A DNA stretch of 42,037 nucleotides from Synechococcus sp. UW140 (GCA_945875915.1 CAMCMT010000022.1:1-42037), one strand, 5' to 3'. Counted from the first letter of the stretch, positions 6,608 to 15,772 are shown. Notes: generated by a model from the letters alone, not told the origin. Program-made: numbers and translations.

Positions 6608-7960
6608 CTAGAGGGCTCCCGCTGCGGTGCGATCAAGCACCCCGCCCAGGTGGGCGGTCTGGTTAAGGCAGGCCACCAGGGGCGTCCCCTCCGGTCCGTG
6701 GGGGTAGTCGATCACCGTGACCCCGCCGTTGCCCTGTTTCACGGCCCAGATGTCGGCGGGGTCCAGGCCCAGCAGGGCGCAGAGGATTGTTTTATTGACC
6801 GCATCGTGGGCTACCACCAGGGCCGTTTCCTGCGGGTCCAAGCTGGCGGCAATGGTCTGCCAGCCCGTAAGGGACCGGTCCCAGACGTCCTGGATCGTTT
6901 CGCCGCTTGGCATCTGCACCGTGTCGGGCGCCAGCTTCCAGGCGGCCAGCAGCTCGGGCCAACCCTCGGCGATCTCCTGTTCCAGCCGTCCCTCCCATTC
7001 GCCATGGCCGATCTCCACCAGGGCACTGACGCTGGTGAGTGGCACCCCGGGATGGGAGCGCAGGATTGCTTCCGCCGTCTGGCGCGGGCGGGCCATGGAA
7101 CTGGTGTAGGCCCGCTGCAGGCTCACATCGGCGAGGAAGCGACCGGCGGCCGCGGCCTGGCCATGGCCGGTCTCATTTAAGGGAATGTCGATCTGGCCCT
7201 GGAAGCGGCCCTGGCGATTCCAGTCCGTTTCGCCGTGGCGCACCAGCAAAAGTCTGGCTCCCGCACCTTTGGGTGGTAACGACGAGGCGAGGGGGTCGTC
7301 CTGGAGATGGCTGGTGCCATTAAGGGATTCGATCTGCACAGCTAGCCCGCCATCGGTGCTGGAGCTCAGGTTCAACACCGACAGGGAGGCGTTGTCGATG
7401 CGCAAGCGCCTAAAGCCAGTGCCATCGAGCCCCAGCAGGCTCAGGATCAGGCAGCGCAGGATGGCGTTGTGGGCAACCACCAGCACGGTTTGGGAGCCCG
7501 CGGCCCCGGGCGGGTGCTTGAGCAGGAGGCTGTCTTTGAACCGACTGGCCTGCTCCATCAACTCGCCGATCGGGGCATAACTGCTGCCGTCTGGGCGTTG
7601 CAAGAGCAGGCTTTCTGGCTGGGTGGCCCAGAGCTGGTACTCGGCGGGGAACTGGTCTTTTAAGTCCGGTATTCGCAGGCCACACCAGGGGGCCAGGTCC
7701 ACCTCCAACAGGTCCCCATCGAGTTGGGGGGTTAGGCCAGCGCCATGGGCGGCGAGCAGCTGCAGGGCCGTGTCCTTGGCCCGGCGTAGCGGCGAGGCAT
7801 AGACCTGGTCAATCGCCAGCCCCCGCAGGGCTTCTCCCGCGGCGCGGGCCTGGCGGTGGCCCTCCTCGCTCAGGTTGGAAAGGTCGTCGCGGCCCTGGAT
7901 GCGCTGCTCCAGATTGAAGCTGCTCAGGCCATGGCGGACGAGCAGAAGCCTCAGGGTCAC
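6608..7960 (-). CDS. Tandem histidine phosphatase (phosphoglycerate mutase-like), two domains
   Basis: 450 residues made of two histidine-phosphatase domains. The first begins LLLVRHGLSSFN (RHG at 9-11, nucleophile His10), with its second histidine in VVAHNAILR (His164). The second begins LLLVRHGETDWN (RHG 241-243, His242), with partner His385 in VVAHDAVNK. A 30-residue linker joins them. Both domains keep both catalytic histidines, so both could be active. Such proteins are annotated variously as phosphoglycerate mutase, alpha-ribazole phosphatase or metal-independent phosphoserine phosphatase; substrate cannot be read from sequence. GTG start. The start is 76 bp from the divergent CPBP protease gene, and the 3' end is 47 bp from the start of the dihydroorotase-like gene, which has the same orientation. 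Confidence 0.88.
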   Translation of the reverse strand: MTLRLLLVRHGLSSFNLEQRIQGRDDLSNLSEEGHRQARAAGEALRGLAIDQVYASPLRRAKDTALQLLAAHGAGLTPQLDGDLLEVDLAPWCGLRIPDLKDQFPAEYQLWATQPESLLLQRPDGSSYAPIGELMEQASRFKDSLLLKHPPGAAGSQTVLVVAHNAILRCLILSLLGLDGTGFRRLRIDNASLSVLNLSSSTDGGLAVQIESLNGTSHLQDDPLASSLPPKGAGARLLLVRHGETDWNRQGRFQGQIDIPLNETGHGQAAAAGRFLADVSLQRAYTSSMARPRQTAEAILRSHPGVPLTSVSALVEIGHGEWEGRLEQEIAEGWPELLAAWKLAPDTVQMPSGETIQDVWDRSLTGWQTIAASLDPQETALVVAHDAVNKTILCALLGLDPADIWAVKQGNGGVTVIDYPHGPEGTPLVACLNQTAHLGGVLDRTAAGAL

Positions 7961-8036
7961 AGGGGATTAGCCACAGCAGACCACCATCGTATGGGAAGGC
8001 CACGGGTGAGAATCGGGCCATCATTGGGGCAAGCGG

Positions 8037-9422
8037 GTGAACACGGGGGAGCGGCCTGGCCCGGCGCGCTGGAAGGTGCTGCTGGCCCTGATCTGTGTGG
8101 CGATCAGCCTGTTGCTCTGGTCCAACGGCCTGGTCGCCAGCCTTAACCGGCCCTCGGTGGCCAATGACCTGGAACGGCGCCAGCTGGAATTGGCCGTTCT
8201 CGCCAGTCCCCACTTGCCTCCAGCCCTGGGCCAGGCTTTTGCCGGTCAGGACCCCCTCGGCCGGTTGCAGCAGCACCTCGATGGCCTGGGCATGGGACAG
8301 GCCGAGGCTGGCCAGCCCGCCTCCACCGACCTGCTGTTGGAGCAGGCCCTCGTAGCGATTTACCAGGGCCAACGGCAGCGGGCCCTGCCCCTGCTTGAGC
8401 AGGCCCGTGCCCGCGACTCCGCCGTGGCAACTGCCCTGCTCTTGAACCAGCCCCTGGCGCCGGCCGAGGCCCAACGACTCAGCTCCAGCTTGGCGCCGGT
8501 GCCCCTGCTGCGCCAATGGGGCTGTGAGGCCCTGTCGGCCAATCCCCAGGCCTGTGGCCAACCCCAAGTTGGCCAGCACGCAGCCCGGAGGCTTCTGTTG
8601 GTCAATCTCCTGCCAGGCCTGAGCCTGCTGGCGGGCCTGGGCCTGCTGGTCCGCGAGCTCTGGCTGCGGTGGCGCGGTAGGGCCCTGCCCCTGCCGCCCC
8701 TAGTGGGCCCTGCTTTGAGCGAAATCGATACGGTCCTGTTGGTGGGCGGTGGCTTTGTGGTGGTGGGGGAGCTGCTGACCCCCAGCCTGTTGGGACCTTT
8801 GGTGGAGAGCCTGCTCTCCCTGGTCGAGCTGCCGGCGGCCCTCCATAGCGCCCTTTCGGTGTTGCTGCTCTACCTGGGCCTAATGGCGGGCCCCCTAGGA
8901 ATTCTCTGGTGGATGCTGCGTGGCCTGGGGCCGGCGCCCCAGGGGGGCTGGTTGCAGCTGGGCTGGCTGCCCCCCTGGTTGCCGGCGGGTCGGGCCTTGA
9001 AGGGATTTCTGATCGTGCTGCCGCTGGTGAGCCTGGTGAGCTGGCTGCAGCAGCAGCTCTGGAGTGATCCAGGCGGTAGTAACCCCTTGCTGGAGCTGGT
9101 GTTGCAGGGCGGGGCCCTGGCCCCCCTCAGTTGCTATGGCTTCACGGCGATCGTGCTGGCGCCGCTGTTTGAGGAAACGATTTTTCGGGGGGTGCTGCTG
9201 CCGGTGGTGGCGCGCCAGCGGGGCCCCTGGTTGGGGGTGCTGGTAAGTGGCCTGGTCTTTGCGATCGCCCACCTCAGCCTGGGGGAATTGCCGGCCCTGC
9301 TGATGCTTGGTCTGGGCCTGGGCTGGCTGCGCCTCAGCAGCGGCCGGCTGGGGGCCTCGGTGTTGATGCACAGCCTCTGGAATGCCATGACCTTCGCCAA
9401 CCTGGTGTTGCTTGGCAGCTAA
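8037..9422 (+). CDS. CPBP-family intramembrane metalloprotease
   Basis: 461-residue polytopic membrane protein of the CPBP (CAAX protease / bacteriocin-processing, Rce1-like) family. The N-terminus has one transmembrane helix (about 14-34) and a soluble, probably periplasmic or lumenal, helical region of about 145 residues. A cluster of hydrophobic helices follows from residue 186. The catalytic motif LAPLFEETIFRGVLL gives E379-E380-x3-R384. The second motif is FAIAHLSLG with His412, and the third MHSLWNAMTF with His445 and Asn449. All family catalytic positions are therefore present. Substrate is unknown. GTG start, MNTGERPGPARWK. Confidence 0.9.
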   Translation: MNTGERPGPARWKVLLALICVAISLLLWSNGLVASLNRPSVANDLERRQLELAVLASPHLPPALGQAFAGQDPLGRLQQHLDGLGMGQAEAGQPASTDLLLEQALVAIYQGQRQRALPLLEQARARDSAVATALLLNQPLAPAEAQRLSSSLAPVPLLRQWGCEALSANPQACGQPQVGQHAARRLLLVNLLPGLSLLAGLGLLVRELWLRWRGRALPLPPLVGPALSEIDTVLLVGGGFVVVGELLTPSLLGPLVESLLSLVELPAALHSALSVLLLYLGLMAGPLGILWWMLRGLGPAPQGGWLQLGWLPPWLPAGRALKGFLIVLPLVSLVSWLQQQLWSDPGGSNPLLELVLQGGALAPLSCYGFTAIVLAPLFEETIFRGVLLPVVARQRGPWLGVLVSGLVFAIAHLSLGELPALLMLGLGLGWLRLSSGRLGASVLMHSLWNAMTFANLVLLGS

Positions 9423-9630
9423 TCCCAGCCGGCTAGGCGCCTCAAGTCGATCTCTCCATCGCGTCCTAGGACCGGATTGCTCGGATCGACATCCATCTAG
9501 GCACGTGGGCATATTCAGGCCATGGCGGCGCTGGATTTGAGCCGATTTTTGAACTGTGCGGATTGCCAGACGGTCTGCCTTGCTGGCGCCTTTTACCCGT
9601 GGTTCACTTAAAAAGTTATTGTTTGGACCC

Positions 9631-10077
9631 GTGGTTGCCGCCCCTGCCCCATCCACCTCCCGCAGCGCCAGGGGCCAGCGCCAACGCCCCCTAGCCCTAA
9701 TCCAGGGATCCCTATCAGCACGGCGGGTTGAGCGCACGGCCCCTTGGCTGGCGAGCCTCCATCGGATCGCAGATGGCAGTCTGCTGGGCCTGGGTCTAGC
9801 GGTGGTTGGACTGAGTGCCCTCACCCTGCATTGGCAGAGCCAGTGGACCCGGAGTTACCAGAGTCTGGAAGCCTCGCAGCTGCTTGAGCAACGCCTACAG
9901 AAATCCACCGCCGTTCTCGAACAGCACCATCTCCGCGTGGCCCACAATCCTGGCCAGCTGGTGCCCACGAGCAGCGAAAAGCTGATTTACGTGCCTGCCC
10001 CCAGCGCCCAGCGGCCCGCCTCGATCATCACCTTGCTTGCCGGCGTCAGCCCTCGCCAGATCCTTGCTGGCTATTGA
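9631..10077 (+). CDS. Bitopic membrane protein, FtsL-like by position and architecture
   Basis: 148 residues from the GTG at 9631. A basic, proline-containing cytoplasmic region leads to one transmembrane helix (LGLGLAVVGLSALTLHW), then a short helical, coiled-coil-like segment rich in Gln and Glu (SYQSLEASQLLEQRLQKSTA), and a C-terminal tail. This N-in bitopic layout and the position directly upstream of ftsI match divisome subunit FtsL, whose sequence is poorly conserved; the identity is inferred from architecture and context. An upstream GTG at 9556 would add 25 residues, but the intervening AT-rich stretch (TTAAAAAGTTATTGTTT) looks like leader sequence. ftsI starts 131 bp downstream. Confidence 0.65.
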   Translation: MVAAPAPSTSRSARGQRQRPLALIQGSLSARRVERTAPWLASLHRIADGSLLGLGLAVVGLSALTLHWQSQWTRSYQSLEASQLLEQRLQKSTAVLEQHHLRVAHNPGQLVPTSSEKLIYVPAPSAQRPASIITLLAGVSPRQILAGY

Positions 10078-10208
10078 GCGTTGACCCTGGCTTCCGGCAG
10101 CTCCGGTCCCTGGCTTGAAGGGCTGCGGCCCCAGATCCTTAGTGTTGAACCCACCGATGGTGCTGGTGCCATGGTTCGGCACACTGGCCCCAATGGCTGG
10201 GGGCTGAG

Positions 10209-12128
10209 ATGGTGACAACGAGGCCCCGGCAACGGCCACCCCTGCCCCCGAGGGGATCTCGAGGCAGCAGGGTTCTCGACTTTCGCCCCGTTCCGTCCGT
10301 CAGGCTTTTGGCCGTCTATCTGATCCTTGCCGCCGGCCTGGTGGGTTTGGCGGCTCGTCTGGCCTGGGTGCAGGTGGTTCAGGGCCCCCAACTGCTCAAC
10401 CGGGCCCGGTCCGTGCAGACCCAAACGATTGCGCCGATCGGTAAGCGGCGCACGATCGTCGATCGCAACGGCCGCATGGTGGCCCTCGATGAGGAGCGCT
10501 TCATTGTTTGGGCCCATCCGCGCTATTTCAACTTCCCGGGCGATGCTCCCCTTAGCAAGCGTCCGTCCCTGGATGTGGCCCAGAAGCTGGCCCCGATCTT
10601 GGGTCTGCCCGTGGAGGCCCTAATGGCCACGATCGGCTCCCGCCAATCCGGCGTGAAGTTGGCTACCGAATTGGATCCCGAAACGGCCGATCGCATTCGC
10701 AAGCTGGGCATCAGTGGCCTGGATCTGGAGTCCTACCCCCAGCGGATTTACCCCCTCGGCCCCCTGTTCGCCAATGTGGTGGGATTTCTCAACCTGGAGC
10801 GGGTGCCCCAGGCGGGCCTAGAGCAGAGCCGCGACCAGGACCTGCGCCGCCATGAAACGCCGCGCCAGCTCCGCCGCGGCGCTGATGGCACCCCCCTACC
10901 CGATGGCCTGCGGGCGGGGGTGCTCTATGGCGACGACCTGCGCCTGCAGCTGACGCTGGATTCCCGCCTGCAGCAGGTGGCCCAGTCGGCCCTGGCCAAG
11001 CAGGTGAAGCAATGGAGCGCCAAGCGGGGCGTCGCCCTAGTGATGGACGTGCGCAATGGCGAGATCCTCGCCCTCGCGTCCACGCCTTCGTATGACCCCA
11101 ACAAGTTCTGGAAGTATCCGCCTGGTCTCTTCCGCGAATGGTCCGTGCAGGACCTCTACGAACCCGGCTCCACCTTTAAGCCGATCAACCTGGCCCTCGC
11201 CCTCCAAGAGAATGCGATCAACCCCCGCACCACGGTGAATGACACCGGCTCGGTGACGATTGGCGGTTGGCCGATCTTCAACCACGACCGCCGGGCCAAT
11301 GGGGTGATGGACCTTGCCACCGTGTTGCAGGTCTCCAGCAACGTGGGCATGGTGGATGCCATGCACAACCTCAAGCCATCGTTGTATTGGCGCTGGCTCC
11401 ATAGCATCGGCATCGACACGATCCCAGACACGGACCTGCCTGGGGCCGTGGCTGGAGAACTCAAGAGCCGCAACGATTTCCTGAGCCAGCCGATCGAACC
11501 GGCCACGGCCGCCTTTGGCCAGGGATTTTCGCTGACGCCCCTGAAGTTGCTGCAGCTGCACGCCATGATCGCCAACGGCGGCCGGCTGGTCAGTCCCCAC
11601 ATCACCCGGGGCCTTCGCTCCGGCGACGATCTGGCCGCTCCACCCCGGTCTTCGGGAGTGCAGCTGCTGCGGCCGGAGGTGGCTCGGCAAGTGCTCGAGT
11701 GGATGGAAACCGTGGTGCAAAAGGGCAGTGGCAAGGGGGCCCGTATCCCCGGCTATCGCATCGGTGGCAAGACCGGTACGGCCCAGAAGGCCCTCAATGG
11801 CGTCTATATCCCCGGGGCTCGCATTTGTAGTTTCATCGCCAACCTCACCACCGACAACCCGCGCTATGTGGTGTTGGTGGTGGTGGATGAACCCCAAGGG
11901 GGCAACGCCTACGGCTCCACCGTGGCCCTGCCCGTGGCCAAGCAGATCATCGAAGCCCTGCTGGTGCTTGAAAAGTTGCCGCCCCAAGCTGCGGCTAGGC
12001 AGCTGGGTCTTCAATCCCTCGCGGGCAACCAGCCCCGTACAGCCTTGAAGCCGGTGCTTGCTGGTAAGCCTCGCTCAGGCCCCACCCCGGCTACCGCCGC
12101 CGCCCCTGACCGGACGGGCCGGGATTGA
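10209..12128 (+). CDS. ftsI: Penicillin-binding protein, septal transpeptidase FtsI/PBP3
   Basis: Class B penicillin-binding protein of 639 residues that cross-links septal peptidoglycan. A basic cytoplasmic tail is followed by a transmembrane helix at about 31-56 (VRLLAVYLILAAGLVGLAAR) and the dimerisation region with RTIVDRNGRMVA. The transpeptidase domain carries the active site S321-T-F-K324 (YEPGSTFKP), the SxN motif S376-S-N378 and the KTG motif K521-T-G (IGGKTGTAQ). The C-terminal 50 residues are a low-complexity Pro/Ala tail. The ATG start is preceded by the FtsL-like gene in the same orientation, and the two probably form one division operon. An inverted repeat spans the stop codon. 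Confidence 0.95.
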   Translation: MVTTRPRQRPPLPPRGSRGSRVLDFRPVPSVRLLAVYLILAAGLVGLAARLAWVQVVQGPQLLNRARSVQTQTIAPIGKRRTIVDRNGRMVALDEERFIVWAHPRYFNFPGDAPLSKRPSLDVAQKLAPILGLPVEALMATIGSRQSGVKLATELDPETADRIRKLGISGLDLESYPQRIYPLGPLFANVVGFLNLERVPQAGLEQSRDQDLRRHETPRQLRRGADGTPLPDGLRAGVLYGDDLRLQLTLDSRLQQVAQSALAKQVKQWSAKRGVALVMDVRNGEILALASTPSYDPNKFWKYPPGLFREWSVQDLYEPGSTFKPINLALALQENAINPRTTVNDTGSVTIGGWPIFNHDRRANGVMDLATVLQVSSNVGMVDAMHNLKPSLYWRWLHSIGIDTIPDTDLPGAVAGELKSRNDFLSQPIEPATAAFGQGFSLTPLKLLQLHAMIANGGRLVSPHITRGLRSGDDLAAPPRSSGVQLLRPEVARQVLEWMETVVQKGSGKGARIPGYRIGGKTGTAQKALNGVYIPGARICSFIANLTTDNPRYVVLVVVDEPQGGNAYGSTVALPVAKQIIEALLVLEKLPPQAAARQLGLQSLAGNQPRTALKPVLAGKPRSGPTPATAAAPDRTGRD

Positions 12129-12141
12129 GCCGGCCCGTCCG
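12111..12141 (+). terminator. Inverted repeat across the ftsI stop codon
   Basis: Perfect 12-bp GC-rich stem (CGGACGGGCCGG at 12111-12122, complement at 12130-12141) with a 7-nt loop that contains the ftsI TGA. No T-run follows directly. A stem this strong can still stop or stabilise a transcript end, and it separates ftsI from tal. Confidence 0.5.
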
Positions 12142-12292
12142 GGCAGGGCGGCGGCAGCTTTCTGGCAGGTCAGGTCCAGACCCCATGGGGATTCCCTCAA
12201 ACAGGGTCAGCCATCAGGGTTTCGTCTCCGGTCTTGCTGGCTAGCTTGATGGCATCGTCTAGCCGTCGCCGGCGTTCGCCCAAGCCCACCCC

Positions 12293-13465
12293 ATGGCCAA
12301 CCTGCTCGACCAACTCGCCGCCATGACGGTGGTTGTCGCCGACACCGGCGAACTTGAAGCTATCAAGCAATTCACCCCGCGGGATGCCACCACAAACCCT
12401 TCGTTGATCTTGGCTGCGGCCCAGATTCCCACCTACCAGAACCTGATCGACACGGCCCTGCGCGAGTCGCGGGCCGTGATCGGTGCCGATGCGCCGGCGG
12501 AAGACGTGGTGCTCGAGGCCCTCGATGAAATCTGCGTGATCTTCGGCCGCGAAATCCTCAAGCTCGTGCCCGGTCGGGTTTCCACCGAAGTGGATGCCCG
12601 CCTCAGCTTCGATACCGAGGCGACGATTACCAAGGCCCGCAAGTTGATTGGCCTTTATCAGGCCGCAGGCATTGGCACCGATCGGGTGCTGATCAAGGTG
12701 GCCTCCACTTGGGAAGGGATCAAGGCAGCCGAAGCCCTGGAAAAGGAAGGCATCCACTGCAACCTCACCCTCCTGTTCAGTTTTGCCCAGGCCGTGGCCT
12801 GCGCCGAGGCCGGCGTGACCCTGATTTCTCCTTTTGTGGGCCGCATCCTTGATTGGTATAAGGCCAGCACCGGCCGCGACCACTATCCCGGCGCGGAGGA
12901 TCCGGGCGTGATCTCGGTCACCGAGATCTTCAACTACTACAAGACCTACGGCTACGGCACCGAGGTGATGGGGGCCAGCTTCCGCAACATCGAGGAAATC
13001 ATCGAACTGGCGGGCTGCGACCTGCTGACGATTTCGCCGAAACTGCTTGATCAGTTGCGCAGCAGCGAAGCCGACCTGCCCCGCAAGCTTGATGGGGCAG
13101 CCCCGGCCCCAACCCGGGCCCAGATCAACCTGGATCGCCCCGGCTTCGACACGATGATGGCCGCCGATGCCATGGCCACCGACAAGCTCGATGAGGGGAT
13201 CCGCGGTTTCGTCAAGGCGATTGAAACCCTTGAATTCCAGTTGGCCCATCGCCTGGGCGAGCTGGAGGGGGCCGCGGCCTTCACCCACGCCGCCCAGGAG
13301 ATCTTCCTGCTGAATGATCTCGATGGTGATGGCTGCATCACCCGGGAGGAATGGCTCGGCAGCGATGCGGTCTTCGATGCCCTCGACACCGACCATGACG
13401 GCCGCCTAACGCCAGCGGATGTGCGCGGTGGCCTGGGGGCCCCCCTGGCCATTACCGCCCCTTAA
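12293..13465 (+). CDS. tal: Transaldolase with C-terminal EF-hand pair
   Basis: Pentose-phosphate/Calvin-cycle-linked enzyme that transfers a dihydroxyacetone unit between sugar phosphates. Residues 1-320 are a full TalB-type barrel: TTNPSLIL near 33-40, the Schiff-base lysine in [18 protein letters not shown] (K135), and [11 protein letters not shown]. The last 60 residues are foreign to ordinary transaldolase. They form two EF-hand calcium loops, [13 protein letters not shown] and [13 protein letters not shown], each with the expected acidic and Gly positions. Calcium binding and any effect on activity are inference. The ATG start gives [12 protein letters not shown], a normal transaldolase N-terminus. 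The next gene follows after about 40 bp in the same direction. Confidence 0.95.
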   Translation: MANLLDQLAAMTVVVADTGELEAIKQFTPRDATTNPSLILAAAQIPTYQNLIDTALRESRAVIGADAPAEDVVLEALDEICVIFGREILKLVPGRVSTEVDARLSFDTEATITKARKLIGLYQAAGIGTDRVLIKVASTWEGIKAAEALEKEGIHCNLTLLFSFAQAVACAEAGVTLISPFVGRILDWYKASTGRDHYPGAEDPGVISVTEIFNYYKTYGYGTEVMGASFRNIEEIIELAGCDLLTISPKLLDQLRSSEADLPRKLDGAAPAPTRAQINLDRPGFDTMMAADAMATDKLDEGIRGFVKAIETLEFQLAHRLGELEGAAAFTHAAQEIFLLNDLDGDGCITREEWLGSDAVFDALDTDHDGRLTPADVRGGLGAPLAITAP

Positions 13466-13505
13466 CCCCCTAGATCAAACTCCTTCCCCTGCCCTGGCCC
13501 TGCCG

Positions 13506-13886
13506 TTGAACGCCCTCGACACCATGCGCGCCCTGGCCATCCAGGGCGAGGTCCACAGCTTTGAGGCGGGGGAGTTGATTTTTCGCGCTGGTGAGACGGG
13601 CGAGTGCATGTATGGCCTGCTCGAGGGCACGGTGGAGTTGACCTGGAATGGCAACGCCGGCCAGGAGCTGATCCGGGCCGGTGATGTCTTTGGCGCCGGG
13701 GCCCTGGTCACCCAGGAGCACCGCCGCTATGGCGATGCCACGGCGATCACCACCTGCCGGGTCCTGGAGATGAACCGGGAAAAGTTCCTGTTTGCCGTAC
13801 AAGAATCGCCGATGTTTGCGATCGATCTACTCGCCTCGATCGACCAGCGACTTCGCCAACTGAAGGACTGCATCAAGTCGCCCTAA
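13506..13886 (+). CDS. Lone cyclic-nucleotide-binding-type domain protein
   Basis: About 126 residues forming one cNMP-binding beta-roll of the CRP/FNR superfamily. FEAGELIFRAGETGECMYGLLEGTVEL covers the first strands. The phosphate-binding cassette region reads FGAGALVTQEHRRYGDATAIT, in which the usual Glu of the cassette is not evident, so ligand binding is uncertain. The frame ends soon after the long C-helix (LASIDQRLRQLKD). There is no DNA-binding domain, so it cannot act as a normal CRP-type regulator. The start is uncertain: TTG at 13506 or ATG at 13524. A longer frame from 13419 would overlap tal and reads poorly. Position after tal suggests co-transcription. Confidence 0.8.
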   Translation: MNALDTMRALAIQGEVHSFEAGELIFRAGETGECMYGLLEGTVELTWNGNAGQELIRAGDVFGAGALVTQEHRRYGDATAITTCRVLEMNREKFLFAVQESPMFAIDLLASIDQRLRQLKDCIKSP

Positions 13887-13897
13887 CTGGCACCGTT

Positions 13898-13953
13898 TTG
13901 AGGCCAGGGCAATGGGGCTGGGCTGCACAAAGTGGCCCTCTCAACCTTTTTTT
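13898..13953 (+). terminator. Intrinsic terminator after the cNMP-domain gene
   Basis: TTGAGGCCA (13898-13906) pairs with TGGC (13933-13936) and CTCAA (13940-13944) with a small CCT bulge, and is followed by CC and seven Ts (13947-13953). It lies between two convergent genes and would end the tal transcript. Confidence 0.5.
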
Positions 13954-13969
13954 GGCTGTGTCCCTGGGA

Positions 13970-15100
13970 TCACTGGCCCTGAAATAGCAGTCGGCGAATC
14001 ACCCGTTGGGCGATATCGCCATAGCCCAGTTCGCCGGAGAGGATCTGGGCGATCCGTTGGGGGGCCGTGGGGCGTTTGATGCCTAGCTGGTAGCCCACCT
14101 TGGGGACCCGGTAGAACACCTGGGCGATGCGCCGTCCCCAGGCCATCGAATCGCCCCATTGGCGGCGCATGGTGGCGCTGTAGCCCGCAAGGGCCGATCT
14201 GTCACCGCCTAGCCAGTGGTCTAGGGCCTCAGCGGCTCGCACGCCGCTGAGCAGGGCCGGCCGCAGGCCTTCTGCCAGGAAGGGATCACAGAGGGAGGCC
14301 GCATCACCCACCACCACGGCGCCAGGGCAGTGCAGGGGATGGTGACCATCCCACACCCGCAGGGGTGAGCTGAACCGCTCGCCCGTATCGGCCGCCAGGC
14401 CCAGGCTGGGCAGCAGCTGGGCCAGCACGGCGTCACTGTTGGCCGGGTTGCGGCCAATGAAGGTGCCCACGCCGATGCTGTAGCCGCCCTGGCGGGGAAA
14501 GGCCCAGCAAAAGCCGTGCTGCACCAGGCCAAATTCGAAGCGGGCCGTGGCCGGCTCCCGCACCTCGGCCTCCACCTCTACGGCCACGGCGGAGGCATAG
14601 CGGGGCCTGGCCGGTCCCAAGCCCAGGGTCTGGGCAAAGCGGGAGCCGGAGCCATCGGCCACTACCAGGCCCCGACTGGCCAGGTTTTGGCCACTGGCTA
14701 GCACCACCCGCCAGTGGTCGCCATCGCGCTCGATCTGCTCCACAGCCTCACCGGTTAGGACCCGGGCGCCGGCTGCGCTGGCCTGCTCGGCCAGGTAGAC
14801 GTCGAGTTTGGAGCGACGCACGATCCAGAAGGGGGAATCGCCCGGCAGCACGGCCGTCACCGGATCCTGGAGGTCCCAAGTGAAGCGCACCTGCTCGATC
14901 ACCTGGTCCACCACCGGGCTGAGATCGAAGGGAAACCAGCGCTGCACTGAGGCGGCCATGCCCCCGCCACAGGGTTTCGGCCGCGGCAGGTTCTGGCGCT
15001 CCAGCAGGGTGACGCTGCGGCCGCGGGCGGCCAGGTGGAAGGCGGCCGAGGCCCCGGCGGCACCACTGCCCACCACGATCACATCGGCAAGGTCACTCAT
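13970..15100 (-). CDS. FAD-dependent oxidoreductase, geranylgeranyl-reductase (ChlP-like) family
   Basis: 376-residue flavoprotein. The FAD dinucleotide fold is at the N-terminus (VIVVGSGAAGASAAFHLAARG, ending LLERQ). The family segment PRPKPCGGGMAASVQRWF follows, then the second FAD motif VVGDAASLCDPFLAEGLRPAL near residues 269-289. The family reduces prenyl double bonds, as in chlorophyll and tocopherol phytyl chains or archaeal-type lipids. This member is shorter than ChlP itself (about 400-450 residues) and diverges in the C-terminal half, so it may be a paralogue with another substrate. It is last in a minus-strand run after frr, 132 bp downstream of it. ATG start. Confidence 0.85.
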   Translation of the reverse strand: MSDLADVIVVGSGAAGASAAFHLAARGRSVTLLERQNLPRPKPCGGGMAASVQRWFPFDLSPVVDQVIEQVRFTWDLQDPVTAVLPGDSPFWIVRRSKLDVYLAEQASAAGARVLTGEAVEQIERDGDHWRVVLASGQNLASRGLVVADGSGSRFAQTLGLGPARPRYASAVAVEVEAEVREPATARFEFGLVQHGFCWAFPRQGGYSIGVGTFIGRNPANSDAVLAQLLPSLGLAADTGERFSSPLRVWDGHHPLHCPGAVVVGDAASLCDPFLAEGLRPALLSGVRAAEALDHWLGGDRSALAGYSATMRRQWGDSMAWGRRIAQVFYRVPKVGYQLGIKRPTAPQRIAQILSGELGYGDIAQRVIRRLLFQGQ

Positions 15101-15232
15101 GGCAGGGCAGTACGGCCCACTGGCGGTGGCGGGAAGGACTCAGATGGACAGTGACCAGCGGCTGGGTCTTGTGCTGGGACCACCTAAAGGGCAGCTTAAT
15201 AAAACTCAGACCTTGACTGAAGACAATGACGC

Positions 15233-15772
15233 TCACACTTTAAGAATGTCTGCCTCTTTGTCTGCGAGATGCTTTTCGACCTCGGTGATGTAGCGATCGG
15301 TGAGTTTTTGAATCTTGTCCTGTTCGTCGCGGCTCTGGTCTTCCGAGAATTCACCATCCTTCTCAAGTTTTTTCACCTTGTCGATGGCATCGCGCCGCAA
15401 ATTGCGCAGGCCAACTTTGCCTTCTTCAGCATATTTGGAGGCCAGTTTAACAAAATCTTTGCGACGATCGGCCGTCAGTGGCGGGATATTGATGCGAATC
15501 ACCTTGCCATCGTTGTTGGGGGTTAGGCCCAGGTCACTCATGGCGATCGCCTTTTCAATTAGGGCCATCGAACCCCGGTCGAAGGGCTGGATCTGGATCG
15601 TCTGGGAATCGGGGGTGGAAAGGGTTGCGAGTGCTTTGAGGGGAGTGTCGGCTCCGTAATAATCAATGCTCAGTTTGTCGAGCAGGGACGGGTTGGCCCT
15701 GCCGGTGCGAATCGTGTTGAAGGTGCGCTGGGTGGCTTCCACCGATTTGCGCATGCTTGCTTCGAGGTCCAT
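15233..15772 (-). CDS. frr: Ribosome-recycling factor
   Basis: 179 residues from the ATG at 15772. With EF-G it splits post-termination ribosomes. Recognisable segments are [66 protein letters not shown] and the C-terminal helix [21 protein letters not shown]. The frame is open further upstream to 15934, but that extension overlaps pyrH and has no family similarity, so the shorter start is chosen; it gives the normal length. pyrH lies 82 bp upstream in the same orientation, the widespread bacterial pyrH-frr pair. Confidence 0.97.
   Translation of the reverse strand: MDLEASMRKSVEATQRTFNTIRTGRANPSLLDKLSIDYYGADTPLKALATLSTPDSQTIQIQPFDRGSMALIEKAIAMSDLGLTPNNDGKVIRINIPPLTADRRKDFVKLASKYAEEGKVGLRNLRRDAIDKVKKLEKDGEFSEDQSRDEQDKIQKLTDRYITEVEKHLADKEADILKV

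Noticed and set aside
9260-9267. HIP1 octamer GCGATCGC (also near 15543 and 22095)
   Set aside because: Only a few copies in 42 kb, about what a GC-rich sequence could give; not evidence of a functional repeat here.
11037-12014. 325-residue minus-strand frame inside ftsI
   Set aside because: It is antisense to clear FtsI motifs and has His/Gly-rich shadow composition.
12197-13396. 399-residue minus-strand frame over tal
   Set aside because: Antisense to an unambiguous transaldolase; no recognisable domain of its own.
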